Assembly: GCA_902475535.1 (NCBI GenBank)
Contig: CABRZR010000003.1
Coordinates: forward strand, 62,001-126,000
Source of the DNA: QAMH01 sp900556425
GTDB lineage: Bacteria; Actinomycetota; Coriobacteriia; Coriobacteriales; QAMH01
Direction: 5' to 3'
DNA: 64,000 nt
The notes beneath the pieces are model-generated. The model had not been told where the DNA came from and did not search any database. It saw only the letters and a program-made list of their open reading frames with translations. Positions 1 to 8,577 of this stretch are shown one piece after another (position 1 is the stretch's first letter; each line of letters opens with the position of its first letter). A program made the translations under genes and the position numbers.

Positions 1-29
1 ACCGAAAGACTCGACCCGAGGAGCTCGTC

Positions 30-1385
30 ATGACACACAGCGATGCGCAAGGCAATTGCGTACTCTATCTCTCGGACGTTCACGGCGAATTCGATACCTT
101 CGCCTATCTGCTCGATGGCTGGCGCGACGACTTGCGCTGGGCCCATCTCGTCGGCGACGTCTACGATCGCGGTCCTGCCCCGGACAAGATCATCGAACTG
201 CTCATGGCCTATCCTGATGCCGACATCCAATGGGGTAACCATGATGTGGTATGGATGGGTGCTGCGCTCGGACAGCCGGGTTGCATTGCCCATGTTGTGC
301 GCAACTGCGCGCGATATGGCAATCTAGACATCTTGACTAGTTCGTACGACATTGACCTTGCCCCCCTCGCACGGTTTGCGCTCTCCGCCTACGCCGATGA
401 CCCCTGTGACGCTTTCGCGCTCAAGTCGAACCCCGGGCTCACTGACGCAGAGCTCGAAATGAACGTCAAGATTCAAAAGGCAATGGCGGTTCTGCAATTC
501 AAGATCGAGGCTGCGCTCATAGACAAGTACCCCAGTTTTGGGCTCGAAGACAGGAAGCTCCTGCACCTCATCGATTACGACGCCAAGACCGTCGCCGTCG
601 ATGGCGTCATCTACGAACTCACAGATATCTACTTCCCCACCGTCGACCGCGATGACCCGTATAGGCTCACCGATGAGGAGCAGGCCGTCATGGACTATCT
701 CGTCGACGCGTTTACGGGCTGCGAAAAGCTCGCACGGCACATTCGCTTCCTCTTCGAGCGTGGCAGTCTCTACAAGATCTGCGACGGCGATTTGCTCGCG
801 CATGCCTGCGTGCCGCTCAACGAGGATGGCACGCTCAAGGAAGTCGACATCTTCGGGGTAACCTGCAAGGGCAAAGGCCTCTACGATGAGGCGCAGAAAT
901 GGGTGCGCACGGCTTTCGAATCCGATGACGAGGCCATGCGCGAGAAGGGCCGCGACCTCATCTGGTATCTGTGGCTCGGCCCGGGATCGCCACTCTTTGC
1001 CAAGAGCAAGATGGCGACCTTTGAAATCTACCTTTGCAAGGACAAGGCGGCGCGCAAGGAGGAAAAGAACGCCTTCTATCTACTGCTCGACGAGAAAGAA
1101 CCGTACGAGCGCATCTTCGAGGACTTTGGACTCGACCCCGCACGCGCCCGCATCATCTGCGGTCACGTGCCGGTCAAGGCAAAAGACGGCGAGGATCCCG
1201 TCAAGGCGGGCGGACGCGTCATCTGCATCGACGGCGGCATGTCGGCGGCGTACAGCAAGACGACGGGGCTGCAAGGATACGCGCTCACGCGCAAGGACGA
1301 GCGTTTCACGCTCTTTGCCATCAGGAGCTTCGACAAGGACACGAAGACGATCGTCACCGAAGCCAGGGAGATTCCGCCACGATAG
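30..1385 (+). CDS. fbp: Class III fructose-1,6-bisphosphatase, compact form (5' end uncertain)
   Basis: Hydrolyses fructose 1,6-bisphosphate to fructose 6-phosphate in gluconeogenesis. The metallophosphatase motifs are in order: SDVHGE (residues 15-20), GDVYDRG (42-48), GNHD (69-72), and later CGHVPVK and IDGG near the C-terminus; this pattern is typical of the Firmicutes-type class III enzyme. Usual members have about 640-670 residues. This one has 451 because the helical segment of roughly 100 residues that normally separates SDxHGE from GDxYDRG is absent and the C-terminus is shorter. The ATG at 30 has a GAGGAG Shine-Dalgarno at 18-23. However, the frame stays open to the window edge, so a start further upstream is possible. 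It converges on rsmB. Confidence 0.85.
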   Translation: MTHSDAQGNCVLYLSDVHGEFDTFAYLLDGWRDDLRWAHLVGDVYDRGPAPDKIIELLMAYPDADIQWGNHDVVWMGAALGQPGCIAHVVRNCARYGNLDILTSSYDIDLAPLARFALSAYADDPCDAFALKSNPGLTDAELEMNVKIQKAMAVLQFKIEAALIDKYPSFGLEDRKLLHLIDYDAKTVAVDGVIYELTDIYFPTVDRDDPYRLTDEEQAVMDYLVDAFTGCEKLARHIRFLFERGSLYKICDGDLLAHACVPLNEDGTLKEVDIFGVTCKGKGLYDEAQKWVRTAFESDDEAMREKGRDLIWYLWLGPGSPLFAKSKMATFEIYLCKDKAARKEEKNAFYLLLDEKEPYERIFEDFGLDPARARIICGHVPVKAKDGEDPVKAGGRVICIDGGMSAAYSKTTGLQGYALTRKDERFTLFAIRSFDKDTKTIVTEAREIPPR

Positions 1386-1438
1386 CGACAAACACGCGCG
1401 CGGGGAAGTCGCTTCGCTCGACGACTTTCCTGTGCACC

Positions 1439-2641
1439 CTACACTCGTTGCAAAACCGTGGCGAAATGGCCATCGGGGCCGTCGAGCGTGGGAAGCGTCG
1501 CAAACGAACCTTCGTCGATACGCCAGGTATCTTGTGGTTGTGCCGCGAGAAAGCCATCAACGACCTGCTGGTTCTCCTCGGCAAGGATGCTGCAGGTCGC
1601 GTAGACGAGCGTGCCACCAGGCTTCACGCGCGTAGCAGCCTCGTCGAGCAGCGCGCGCTGCAGGGCCGCGAGCTCGGCGACATCTTCAGGCGTGAGGTTC
1701 CAGCGAATCTCGGGATGACGGCGCATGGTGCCCGTGCCCGAGCACGGCGCGTCGAGCAGCACGGCGCCATAGTGCGGCAGTATGCCATCGACTGCGTCAA
1801 GCGCGCATGCATCGCCCGCAAGCGACATGACATCCTCGATACCCGCCTGTTGCATGCGCTCGGCATGGAGCCGTGCACGGTACTCGTGAAGGTCGACAGC
1901 ATGAATGGGCACCGTATGCCCGAGCGCCTCGAGTGCGCGGCTCTCGAGCAGCATCGTCTTGGTGCCCCTCCCCGCTCCTATCTCGAGTATCGTCCCATCA
2001 AGCGGCACAAGGCCCGCCACACGTTGGGCCGAGAGGTCGCAGGCGAAGGGGCTATCGGAATCAAACGGGTTATCCCGCAGATAGCGCGGCGCCGGACGTA
2101 GATCCGCCTCCATGATCGTCGTGGCAACATCGCGCCCGTACTGCGCAGCGAGACGCTCGGCAAGCCACAGCGGCATGCCAAAGGAACGCGCCCAGGCGGC
2201 ATCGTCCGTATTCACATCGCCCCAGGGAAAGTCACGCGCGTCACGGGCCATCTTATGCAGCACGGCATTGGCAAAACCCGCAGCGCGTGGCGTCACGCAG
2301 CGCACGAGCTCGACACCCTGATCCACGACCACATGCTCGGGTTTGCGCAGGAACAGCAATTCGTAGGCTGATATGCGCAACGCATCCCGTACCTTGGGTT
2401 TGACATCGCGTGGCGAGGAGAGCGAGCGATTGATAGCCTCGTCAAGGGTACCCCGGCACATCACGGCACCAAAAGCGAGCACCTGGGCAAAATCGAACTC
2501 TTCGGGAGGAAGCTGCGTTGTCTCTCGTGCACTGCTCACGAGCTCGCGCAGGTATGCGTCACGATTACGAACCTCGCGGGTAAGCCTGAGAGCGAGCAGG
2601 CGAGCAGGCGTCGCTTTGCTCGCACGACGTCCGTTAGCCAT
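1439..2641 (-). CDS. rsmB: 16S rRNA (cytosine-967-C5)-methyltransferase RsmB
   Basis: Methylates C967 of 16S rRNA with S-adenosylmethionine. A NusB-like helical RNA-binding domain occupies about residues 1-150, followed by a Rossmann methyltransferase domain with the SAM loop EIGAGRG. The two RNA m5C-methyltransferase cysteines are present: DAPCSGTG (Cys300) and TCS (Cys350). I start at the ATG at 2641, which overlaps the fmt stop (ATGGCTAA), rather than at an upstream in-frame start inside fmt. The length of 400 residues is slightly short of the usual 430-450. It is translationally coupled to fmt and def. Confidence 0.93.
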   Translation of the reverse strand: MANGRRASKATPARLLALRLTREVRNRDAYLRELVSSARETTQLPPEEFDFAQVLAFGAVMCRGTLDEAINRSLSSPRDVKPKVRDALRISAYELLFLRKPEHVVVDQGVELVRCVTPRAAGFANAVLHKMARDARDFPWGDVNTDDAAWARSFGMPLWLAERLAAQYGRDVATTIMEADLRPAPRYLRDNPFDSDSPFACDLSAQRVAGLVPLDGTILEIGAGRGTKTMLLESRALEALGHTVPIHAVDLHEYRARLHAERMQQAGIEDVMSLAGDACALDAVDGILPHYGAVLLDAPCSGTGTMRRHPEIRWNLTPEDVAELAALQRALLDEAATRVKPGGTLVYATCSILAEENQQVVDGFLAAQPQDTWRIDEGSFATLPTLDGPDGHFATVLQRV

Positions 2642-3593
2642 AGACCGGCAGCTTGTGGTAGTACTCGGGCAAGACGTTCCAGGTAAGATCATCGCAGTCG
2701 TGCAGACCGGCAATCCATGACTGGGCAGACATCACGCGCTTGTTCTCGGGTTTGACCTCGTCAATCTCGACCGCACGACCCTTGAGACCAAGGTAGATGT
2801 GCTTTCTCTCGAGCACGACCTCGCCGCGTTCCAAGACGATATCGGCCGGATGAGCACGCAGGATGGTGACCCTGCGGCCACAGATGACGCAGCGTGACGG
2901 CGTGCGATGAGAGGATGCCTGCACGCGTCGCAGGAACTCGGCATTGGTAAGACCGGGGCGCAACAGCGTCTCGTCCTTGGAAACCTTCTCGGCGTAGGTC
3001 ACGAACTCGGTGTCCTGCTCGAACCACTCGTAGGTACCCGCCTCGACCTGCGGAAGCGCCTCGAGCAAACCGGCAGCGCCGATTTCGGCAAGCTCATGGA
3101 GCAGTTCCTCGGTCGTCTTGTGCGCAATCTCGACTGCACCGAGCGTATGATAGGCACCCGTGTCAAGACCCTCCTCCATCTGCATGAGGCAGACGCCAGC
3201 GAGCTCGTCGCCATTGAGGATGGCGCGCTGAACCGGTGCAGCCCCACGCCAGCGCGGTAGCAGGGAACCGTGAATGTTCAGGCAGCCGAAGCGGGGAATG
3301 TCGAGAACCTCACGCGTGAGCAACGCACCGAACGCCGCCACGATAATGACGTCGGGAGCAAGCGAAGTCAGATGCTCGACGACACCGTCCTCACGCAGCG
3401 AATAGGGCGTGAAGACTGGCAGACCCAGCTCCTCGGCACGCATCTTGACACGCGTCGGCTGCATCTTGTTGCCGCGGCCGGCATGTGCGTCGGGACGCGT
3501 ATAGACCGCGCTGATGACATGATCGGGAGATGCCGCGAGCGCATCGAGGGCGGGCAAGGCGAAGGAGGGCGTGCCCATGAAGACGATATTCAT
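2634..3593 (-). CDS. fmt: Methionyl-tRNA formyltransferase
   Basis: Transfers a formyl group from 10-formyl-THF to Met-tRNAfMet for translation initiation. At 319 residues it has the normal size. It starts MNIVFMGTP, carries the formyltransferase signature NIHGSLLPRWRGAAP with catalytic Asn106 and His108, and has Asp144 in EEGLDTG. The C-terminal OB-like tRNA-binding part follows from about residue 205. It lies between def and rsmB, the common def-fmt-rsmB order, and its last codons overlap the rsmB start by 8 bases. Confidence 0.96.
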   Translation of the reverse strand: MNIVFMGTPSFALPALDALAASPDHVISAVYTRPDAHAGRGNKMQPTRVKMRAEELGLPVFTPYSLREDGVVEHLTSLAPDVIIVAAFGALLTREVLDIPRFGCLNIHGSLLPRWRGAAPVQRAILNGDELAGVCLMQMEEGLDTGAYHTLGAVEIAHKTTEELLHELAEIGAAGLLEALPQVEAGTYEWFEQDTEFVTYAEKVSKDETLLRPGLTNAEFLRRVQASSHRTPSRCVICGRRVTILRAHPADIVLERGEVVLERKHIYLGLKGRAVEIDEVKPENKRVMSAQSWIAGLHDCDDLTWNVLPEYYHKLPVYG

Positions 3594-3640
3594 TGTGCAT
3601 CCACCTCCATCAGCGGTCAGGACCCAGATAGCGAGCTTTC

Positions 3641-4159
3641 CTACTGGCCAGTTGCGACGCGATATTCCCTGAGTGCCTTGAGACGGGCGATGGGATCGGC
3701 ACGCTCGATGAGCGTCACGCCGTCCAGATGGTCCATCTCGTGTTGCATGCAGATTCCGAAGAGATCCTCACCGTAATGCTCGACCTCGTTGAAATCGGCA
3801 TCCAGGCATTTGACCCTCACCCACTCCCAGCGCTTCACGTTGACGGATAGGCCCGGGAGGGAGAGACAACCCTCGGTCGAGGGAATCTTGCTCTCGGAAT
3901 GCTCGATAATCTCGGGATTGATAAGCACGAGCGGACGACTGGGCAAAAGCTCGCCGTCTTCGTCTTCGGTCACGTAATCGGTATCGATAACGACCATGCG
4001 CTTGAGCAGGCCAACCTGCGGCCCGGCAAGGCCGACGCCATCCGACCCGTACATCTCCTTGAACATGTTATCGACATAGCGCAAGACGGTCTCGTCACCG
4101 GGTTCGACCGGTTCGCAGACCTCATGCAGCACGGGATCAGGAAATGTGTAAACTTGCAT
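3641..4159 (-). CDS. def: Peptide deformylase
   Basis: Removes the N-formyl group from nascent proteins using a bound divalent metal. All three family motifs are present: GVGLAGPQVG (41-50), EGCLSL with metal ligand Cys98, and QHEMDH with His140, Glu141 and His144. I choose the ATG at 4159, preceded by GAGGCG at good spacing. An in-frame TTG at 4180 would add seven residues. With this start the protein has 172 residues. It is the first gene of a def-fmt-rsmB operon, so the enzymes that add and remove the formyl group are made together. Confidence 0.95.
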   Translation of the reverse strand: MQVYTFPDPVLHEVCEPVEPGDETVLRYVDNMFKEMYGSDGVGLAGPQVGLLKRMVVIDTDYVTEDEDGELLPSRPLVLINPEIIEHSESKIPSTEGCLSLPGLSVNVKRWEWVRVKCLDADFNEVEHYGEDLFGICMQHEMDHLDGVTLIERADPIARLKALREYRVATGQ

Positions 4160-4214
4160 GCTTCGCCTCGATTTCGACAAAAGGAACCATTAGTTTAGCA
4201 GATAGACGCAAGAC

Positions 4215-5555
4215 CTAGTGCAGGTTTTGCTGAGCGCGCAAGGCGCTCTCTTCGCTCATGCCCATGGTCGAAAAACGTTCCTTCATGAACGCATCATCGT
4301 AATGTTCGTTAAACCACACCTGCACCTCGTTCTCGACGGGCAGGCCGGCCTCACGTTGCGACCAGCAATCAAGCGCGAGCAAGGTCATGATGGCATTGAC
4401 TACCATGAACGTGAAGACAAGCACCGTAATGATCGCACGCCACTTGAGCGGAATGATATCGACAAGTTGCATGACGCCAGGTAAGAGGATGCGTATCCAC
4501 ACGAGACCGCAAAGCCCCCATGCGCAGGCATGCGCGAAATCCGTCCTACCATCAATCGAGAGGAAGGTGCCGGAATAATCCCAGGCAACCACGCCGAAAG
4601 CCGTCTGCATGTACCAAGAGACGAAAAACTCGAAGGCGGCTCCGATGAGACCGGAGACGACGAAGATGAAGAGCGCATTGCGATACCACATGCGATTGAG
4701 CGCAATGGTCATGAGCAAGGCGCCGAAGCCATAGATGGGCGAGAACGGCCCCCATAGAAGCCCTGCGCGACTCTCCCAGACGTGATTGACGAGCAGGCAG
4801 AAGATCATTTCCATACACAGGCCGAGCACGCATGCCGTCATGAAAATCCAGAACAAGTTGAAGAAATTAAGCGGGATGTAGCCACGACGATCAGGGTCTT
4901 GCTCGTAGACCTTCTTGCGAGCCTCCTTACCCTCCTTGAAGGGGTTTTTGAACGCCGGTGCGCGATCGAGATTGGGATCATTGTAGATTTGGTAGGCAAT
5001 GGCGCAGATGAACTGGAACAAGTAGGTGATTTCGAGCCAGACAACGCCGTTGAGGGCAACGCTCGTGAGCAAGCCGGCAAGCAGGAAGACTATGAGCACA
5101 CGCAGGAGCATGCGCGCCTCGAATATCTTGCCCTTGCGGTCGAGTCTGATGAGAACAATGAGGCCGGCGAAGTTGAGCGCGGCGAGAAAGCCGTAGACGA
5201 TGGCGACAATGCCATAACTGTTAACCGTGCCGGTGAAGAGCTCGGTCAGGTGCCCCCAGCTCAGCACGCATTGCGAGATGACCTGCAATACCGAAATGCC
5301 GAGCGAGATGATGATGAGCGCGGCAATGATACGGTTGGCCTTGGGAATGGTCGAGGGCGGCACTGTCTCGTGCAGTTCCTCGCCAAAGTGCTCGGCAGAG
5401 TGCTCGATGCGCTCGACAGAATCCTCTACGCGCTTTTCGACGTCTTCCCTTACTTCCCTAATCGCGTGTTGTGCCTTGCGCTCCGTGCGGGCAAAGGCGT
5501 TAGGCCGTACGGTCAGCGGAATCTGTTTGCGCTTGTCTTTCTTTTTATCGGCCAT
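4215..5555 (-). CDS. Multi-pass membrane protein, CmpB / putative ABC-transporter type IV family
   Basis: An integral membrane protein of 446 residues. The first 70 residues are charged and probably coiled coil (repeated Glu/Arg around REVREDVEKR). About nine hydrophobic segments follow. The C-terminal half contains LWGPFSPIYGFGALLM and a conserved FAHACAWGLCGL stretch that I recognise from the CmpB family, often annotated as putative ABC-transporter type IV although its transport role is unproven. I start at the ATG at 5555, which has a GAGGGG Shine-Dalgarno; an ATG at 5573 overlapping the nat stop lacks one. It follows nat directly and is probably cotranscribed with it. The family is moderately sure, the function unknown. 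Confidence 0.7.
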   Translation of the reverse strand: MADKKKDKRKQIPLTVRPNAFARTERKAQHAIREVREDVEKRVEDSVERIEHSAEHFGEELHETVPPSTIPKANRIIAALIIISLGISVLQVISQCVLSWGHLTELFTGTVNSYGIVAIVYGFLAALNFAGLIVLIRLDRKGKIFEARMLLRVLIVFLLAGLLTSVALNGVVWLEITYLFQFICAIAYQIYNDPNLDRAPAFKNPFKEGKEARKKVYEQDPDRRGYIPLNFFNLFWIFMTACVLGLCMEMIFCLLVNHVWESRAGLLWGPFSPIYGFGALLMTIALNRMWYRNALFIFVVSGLIGAAFEFFVSWYMQTAFGVVAWDYSGTFLSIDGRTDFAHACAWGLCGLVWIRILLPGVMQLVDIIPLKWRAIITVLVFTFMVVNAIMTLLALDCWSQREAGLPVENEVQVWFNEHYDDAFMKERFSTMGMSEESALRAQQNLH

Positions 5556-5569
5556 GGTGCCATCCCCTC

Positions 5570-6373
5570 TCATGCAATGACATCTGGTTTCGCTTGATTG
5601 GCAACGTGCATCTTGAAGACACTCGCGAGCAGATCGTCAAACTCGTCAGGGTAATCAATGTCGCGTTCGGTGACCACGCCATCCCTTGTCTCCTTGATGC
5701 GGCGCATGGAAAGCGTAACACGACCCTCCTCGCCATCGATGCATACGAGCGGACCCTTGAGAAAGCGCGACGATGGATCAGTCTCGAAGAAGGTGCGACG
5801 TGGGTCGAAGTCGGCCGGTTCGCGAGCCACGTCGCGGAAGGCGAACATGAGCGACTCGTCGCCATTGACGATGCGTATGACGTGATACCAGGACTCGCCA
5901 TCGACGTCGATCTCGTCGATGCGATACTGGCAGCGTCCGTCATCCTGCACGATGCCCGGCGTAAAGCGAATGGGTGCGGCGATGTTGTAGGCAAAGCCGA
6001 CATCCGTGATCCAAGGGTCCGATGCGGGATTATCGGGGTCGGTCACCATGAGAAAGACATGGTCGAATTCGTCCCCGTCATCGTAAATGCGTCCGCCCCT
6101 AAGCTCGAGGTCAAAGCCGAGAGCATGGAGAGCCGCAGCGTAGAGAAAGTTGAGCTCGTAGCAGATGCCGCCACGCCCATGCGTCACGATCTTGTCGAAA
6201 AGCCCCTCTTCGCTCAAATCCAGGGGAACCTTGCCCGCAAGGATGTCGAGGTTTTCGAAAGGAACCGTCTCGAGATGGGCCCGCTGCATCATGCCGATGC
6301 CCGCAATATCGCGCGTGGGTCCTTCGTCAAGGCCGATGCGATCGAAGTAGGCGATGAGCTGCTGCTGGTCCAA
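5570..6373 (-). CDS. nat: Arylamine N-acetyltransferase
   Basis: Transfers acetyl from acetyl-CoA to arylamines and hydrazines through a cysteine intermediate. The Cys-His-Asp triad is visible: Cys71 in GRGGICYELN, His105 in EFDHVFL and Asp124 in WITDVGF. The 267 residues agree with the family. The start is a TTG at 6373 with a strong Shine-Dalgarno (GAGGAGA). It lies just after the terminator-like hairpin that follows tRNA-Arg, so it may have its own promoter in the short AT-rich stretch 6380-6408. Its stop overlaps the upstream alternative start of the membrane protein gene. Confidence 0.93.
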   Translation of the reverse strand: MDQQQLIAYFDRIGLDEGPTRDIAGIGMMQRAHLETVPFENLDILAGKVPLDLSEEGLFDKIVTHGRGGICYELNFLYAAALHALGFDLELRGGRIYDDGDEFDHVFLMVTDPDNPASDPWITDVGFAYNIAAPIRFTPGIVQDDGRCQYRIDEIDVDGESWYHVIRIVNGDESLMFAFRDVAREPADFDPRRTFFETDPSSRFLKGPLVCIDGEEGRVTLSMRRIKETRDGVVTERDIDYPDEFDDLLASVFKMHVANQAKPDVIA

Positions 6374-6404
6374 CGGGTCTCCTCGTTTATTGTTGACTCG
6401 ATAT

Positions 6405-6434
6405 TAAAAGGCCAGCGACACAAGCCGCTGGCCT
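6405..6434 (-). terminator. Hairpin terminator after tRNA-Arg
   Basis: A perfect 9-bp stem (AGGCCAGCG at 6409-6417 with CGCTGGCCT at 6426-6434) around an 8-base loop. On the minus strand it is followed by TTTTAAT. It sits directly downstream of the tRNA gene and before nat, as expected for an intrinsic terminator of the tRNA transcript. Confidence 0.8.
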
Positions 6435-6443
6435 GAGGTTTCA

Positions 6444-6519
6444 TGGTGGCCCTGATACGATTCGAACGTACGACACCCGCTTTAGGAGAGCGGTGCTCTA
6501 TCCCCTGAGCTACAGAGCC
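6444..6519 (-). tRNA. tRNA-Arg (anticodon CCT)
   Basis: A 76-nucleotide cloverleaf with encoded CCA. The acceptor GGCTCTG pairs with CAGGGCC (one G-T pair), and the discriminator is A. The anticodon stem-loop reads CCGCT-CTCCTAA-AGCGG, giving anticodon CCT, which reads the rare Arg codon AGG. The T-loop TTCGAAT is present. The terminator hairpin lies 9 bases downstream. The gene is single, between trmO and nat. Confidence 0.96.
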
Positions 6520-6587
6520 AGCTCGCAGTATTCTAGCAGAGCGTACGATGAGTGGAATGAGACAAATCTGCCCCGGCGATTTTTGTC

Positions 6588-7274
6588 TCATTCCACCGAG
6601 CACACGGTGAGGGTATCGCCGTTGACGGAGAAGCGCACGGTCCAAGCTCCGTAGCGCATCTCGTAGACGCGCTCGGGGTCATCATGATAGGCAGGACGGG
6701 GGTCGCGGGCCAGGGCAGCGAGCACTGCCACGGCATCCTCTCCCAAACGCTCACGCGATGCGTCATCGCAATTGACGATGAGCACGCCTTCGTTGGGATC
6801 GGACGCAAAGCCACCTCGTGCATCCGGATGCGCGTCCGCATACGGGATATATGGTTTGATGTCGTAAATGGGCGTCTTGTCTAGCAAGTCAACGCCGCTC
6901 ACGTTCAGGACAGTTCCCCTGCCCTTCGTCTTCTCCACTCCCTCGAGTTTGACGACGGACAGCCCGAGCTCGTTGGGCCTGAAGGGCGAACGTGTCGCGA
7001 AAACGCCGCGCTTCTCATTGCCGCCCAGACGCGGCGGTCGCACGAGCGGCGTAAACCCGTCTTGCTCGACAGCCGAGAAGCCCCAGATGAGCCACAGGTG
7101 GCTAAATCCCTCGATGCCGCGCAGGGCATCGGGGTCGCGGTACTTGGGTTCGAAGACGATGGTGCCCTTCGCCTCGGCGACCAGCCCACTTTGCCGCGGT
7201 ATGCCGAACTTCTCGGGAAACGGCGTGCGAATGTGCGCGATGGGCTCGATCTCGTATGTCTCGGAATTGCTCAT
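6588..7274 (-). CDS. trmO: tRNA (N6-threonylcarbamoyladenosine-37-N6)-methyltransferase TrmO
   Basis: A TsaA/YaeB-family protein that methylates t6A37 in threonine tRNAs using SAM. The 228 residues open with EIEPIAHIRTPF and contain the family signatures GIEGFSHLWLIW and RSPFRPNELGLSVVKLEGV, followed by GVDLLDKTPIYDIKPYIPYAD. This beta-barrel fold is distinct from Rossmann methyltransferases. It probably has its own transcript: palindromic element 1 lies just upstream, and ispG ends beyond it. Confidence 0.9.
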   Translation of the reverse strand: MSNSETYEIEPIAHIRTPFPEKFGIPRQSGLVAEAKGTIVFEPKYRDPDALRGIEGFSHLWLIWGFSAVEQDGFTPLVRPPRLGGNEKRGVFATRSPFRPNELGLSVVKLEGVEKTKGRGTVLNVSGVDLLDKTPIYDIKPYIPYADAHPDARGGFASDPNEGVLIVNCDDASRERLGEDAVAVLAALARDPRPAYHDDPERVYEMRYGAWTVRFSVNGDTLTVCSVE

Positions 7275-7300
7275 AACGGCTCTTAAACCCGGAAAGAGCC

Positions 7301-7473
7301 TGTCGCATTTTCAGACATCTCGAGCAGATGCGCGTTTTTCGCAAAGCGGGTGCGAGGACTGTCTGAGCACGCGCTCTTTGCGTGCGAGTTCCCTGAAGGA
7401 CTAGCTTCGCGTCGCCACAGCAGCTTTGCGAAAAACGCGCATCGGGTGTGAGAGCAAGTCTGAAAATGTGACA
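7301..7473. repeat. Long imperfect palindrome, element 1 (structured repeat, partner at 48835-48980)
   Basis: Outer arms 7301-7316 and 7458-7473 pair over 16 bases with one G-T pair. Inner arms 7328-7347 and 7423-7442 form a perfect 20-bp stem. Between them lies a core (about 7348-7393) with its own hairpin GCACGC/GCGTGC. The core is nearly identical to that of the second element, while the stems are not. The whole fills the ispG-trmO gap. It is either a structured RNA or a REP-like mobile palindrome; the sequence alone does not decide. Confidence 0.75.
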
Positions 7474-7485
7474 CGATCTTTTCCC

Positions 7486-8574
7486 CTATAACGTTTCTAT
7501 AAGCGCAAACAGCTCGTCAACAATCGCATCGGCGGGTACGCGACGCAGCTTCTCGCCATGCGCGAACAGCAGTCCCTCGTCGCGACCGCAGGCCACGCCC
7601 ACATCCGCGAAACGCGCCTCGCCCGGGCCGTTGACGACGCAACCCATGACCGCGACCTTGAGCGGTTTGCTGATCGTCGAAAGACGGCGCGTGACCTCGT
7701 CGGCGATGGGGATGAGGTTGACCTGGCAGCGGCTGCACGTGGGGCAGGATACGATCTCCGGCTTGCAGCGGCGCACGTCGACGGCGGAAAGGATGTCGAA
7801 GGCCACGGCAATCTCCTCGACGGGGTCGGCCGTGAGCGAGACGCGCATGGTGTCGCCGATACCCTCGGCAAGCAGCATGCCAAGTCCCGCAGCAGACTTA
7901 ATCGTACCCTGGCGCACACCACCGGCTTCCGTGACGCCGATGTGCAGCGGCACCTCGGGCAAGCTCTGCGAGAGGCTCCGATACGCGTTCACGGTCGTCA
8001 TCACGTCGTGCGCCTTGGCCGAGACAACGATATCCTTGAATCCCCGATCCAGAAAATGCTCGACAAAACCCTCGGCGGAGAGCGCGAGCTTCTCTGCTTG
8101 GGTGAGGTCGTCACGCGCAGCAAGCGCATCCTCGAGCGAACCTGCGTTGACGCCAATGCGAATGGGAATACCGGCCTCCCCCGCCGCCTCGATGACCGCA
8201 TCAACCTTGTTCATGGCACCGATGTTGCCCGGATTGATGCGCAAACCTGCCGCATGCTCATGACAAGCTCCCACCGCAATCTGATAATCGAAGTGCACAT
8301 CGGCAACGACGGGCAGTGGACTTGCCTCCGCGACCTGCCCGAAACGCGCGATCGAGGCGCGATTGGGAATGGCGACGCGCACGATCTCGCAACCAGCACT
8401 GGCCAGACGCTCGATCTGCGCGAGGTTGCCCTCCACGTCAAGCCACGGGCCGTCCGGACCATCAATCATCGGGACATTGGTCATCGACTGCACGCTGATA
8501 GGCGCCCCTCCCCCAATCGGCACGTTACCGACATGCACGCGACGTGTCGCGTTACGAGGCGTTTTGAAGTCCAT
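7486..8574 (-). CDS. ispG: 4-hydroxy-3-methylbut-2-enyl-diphosphate synthase (GcpE)
   Basis: A 4Fe-4S enzyme that converts methylerythritol cyclodiphosphate to HMBPP, the penultimate MEP-pathway step. The 362 residues start with a TIM-barrel part (GAPISVQSMTN, DVHFDYQIA). The C-terminal iron-sulfur part contains the ligands in CPTCSRC and the third cysteine in MGCVVNGPGEA. The ATG at 8574 lies 3 bases after the rseP stop. The order dxr-rseP-ispG is widespread in actinobacteria and suggests one operon. Confidence 0.97.
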   Translation of the reverse strand: MDFKTPRNATRRVHVGNVPIGGGAPISVQSMTNVPMIDGPDGPWLDVEGNLAQIERLASAGCEIVRVAIPNRASIARFGQVAEASPLPVVADVHFDYQIAVGACHEHAAGLRINPGNIGAMNKVDAVIEAAGEAGIPIRIGVNAGSLEDALAARDDLTQAEKLALSAEGFVEHFLDRGFKDIVVSAKAHDVMTTVNAYRSLSQSLPEVPLHIGVTEAGGVRQGTIKSAAGLGMLLAEGIGDTMRVSLTADPVEEIAVAFDILSAVDVRRCKPEIVSCPTCSRCQVNLIPIADEVTRRLSTISKPLKVAVMGCVVNGPGEARFADVGVACGRDEGLLFAHGEKLRRVPADAIVDELFALIETL

Positions 8575-8577
8575 GAG

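Noticed and set aside
1397..1432. Terminator between fbp and rsmB
   Set aside because: A weak stem (GGAAGTCG with CGACTTTCC) with a bulge and no T run; not convincing.
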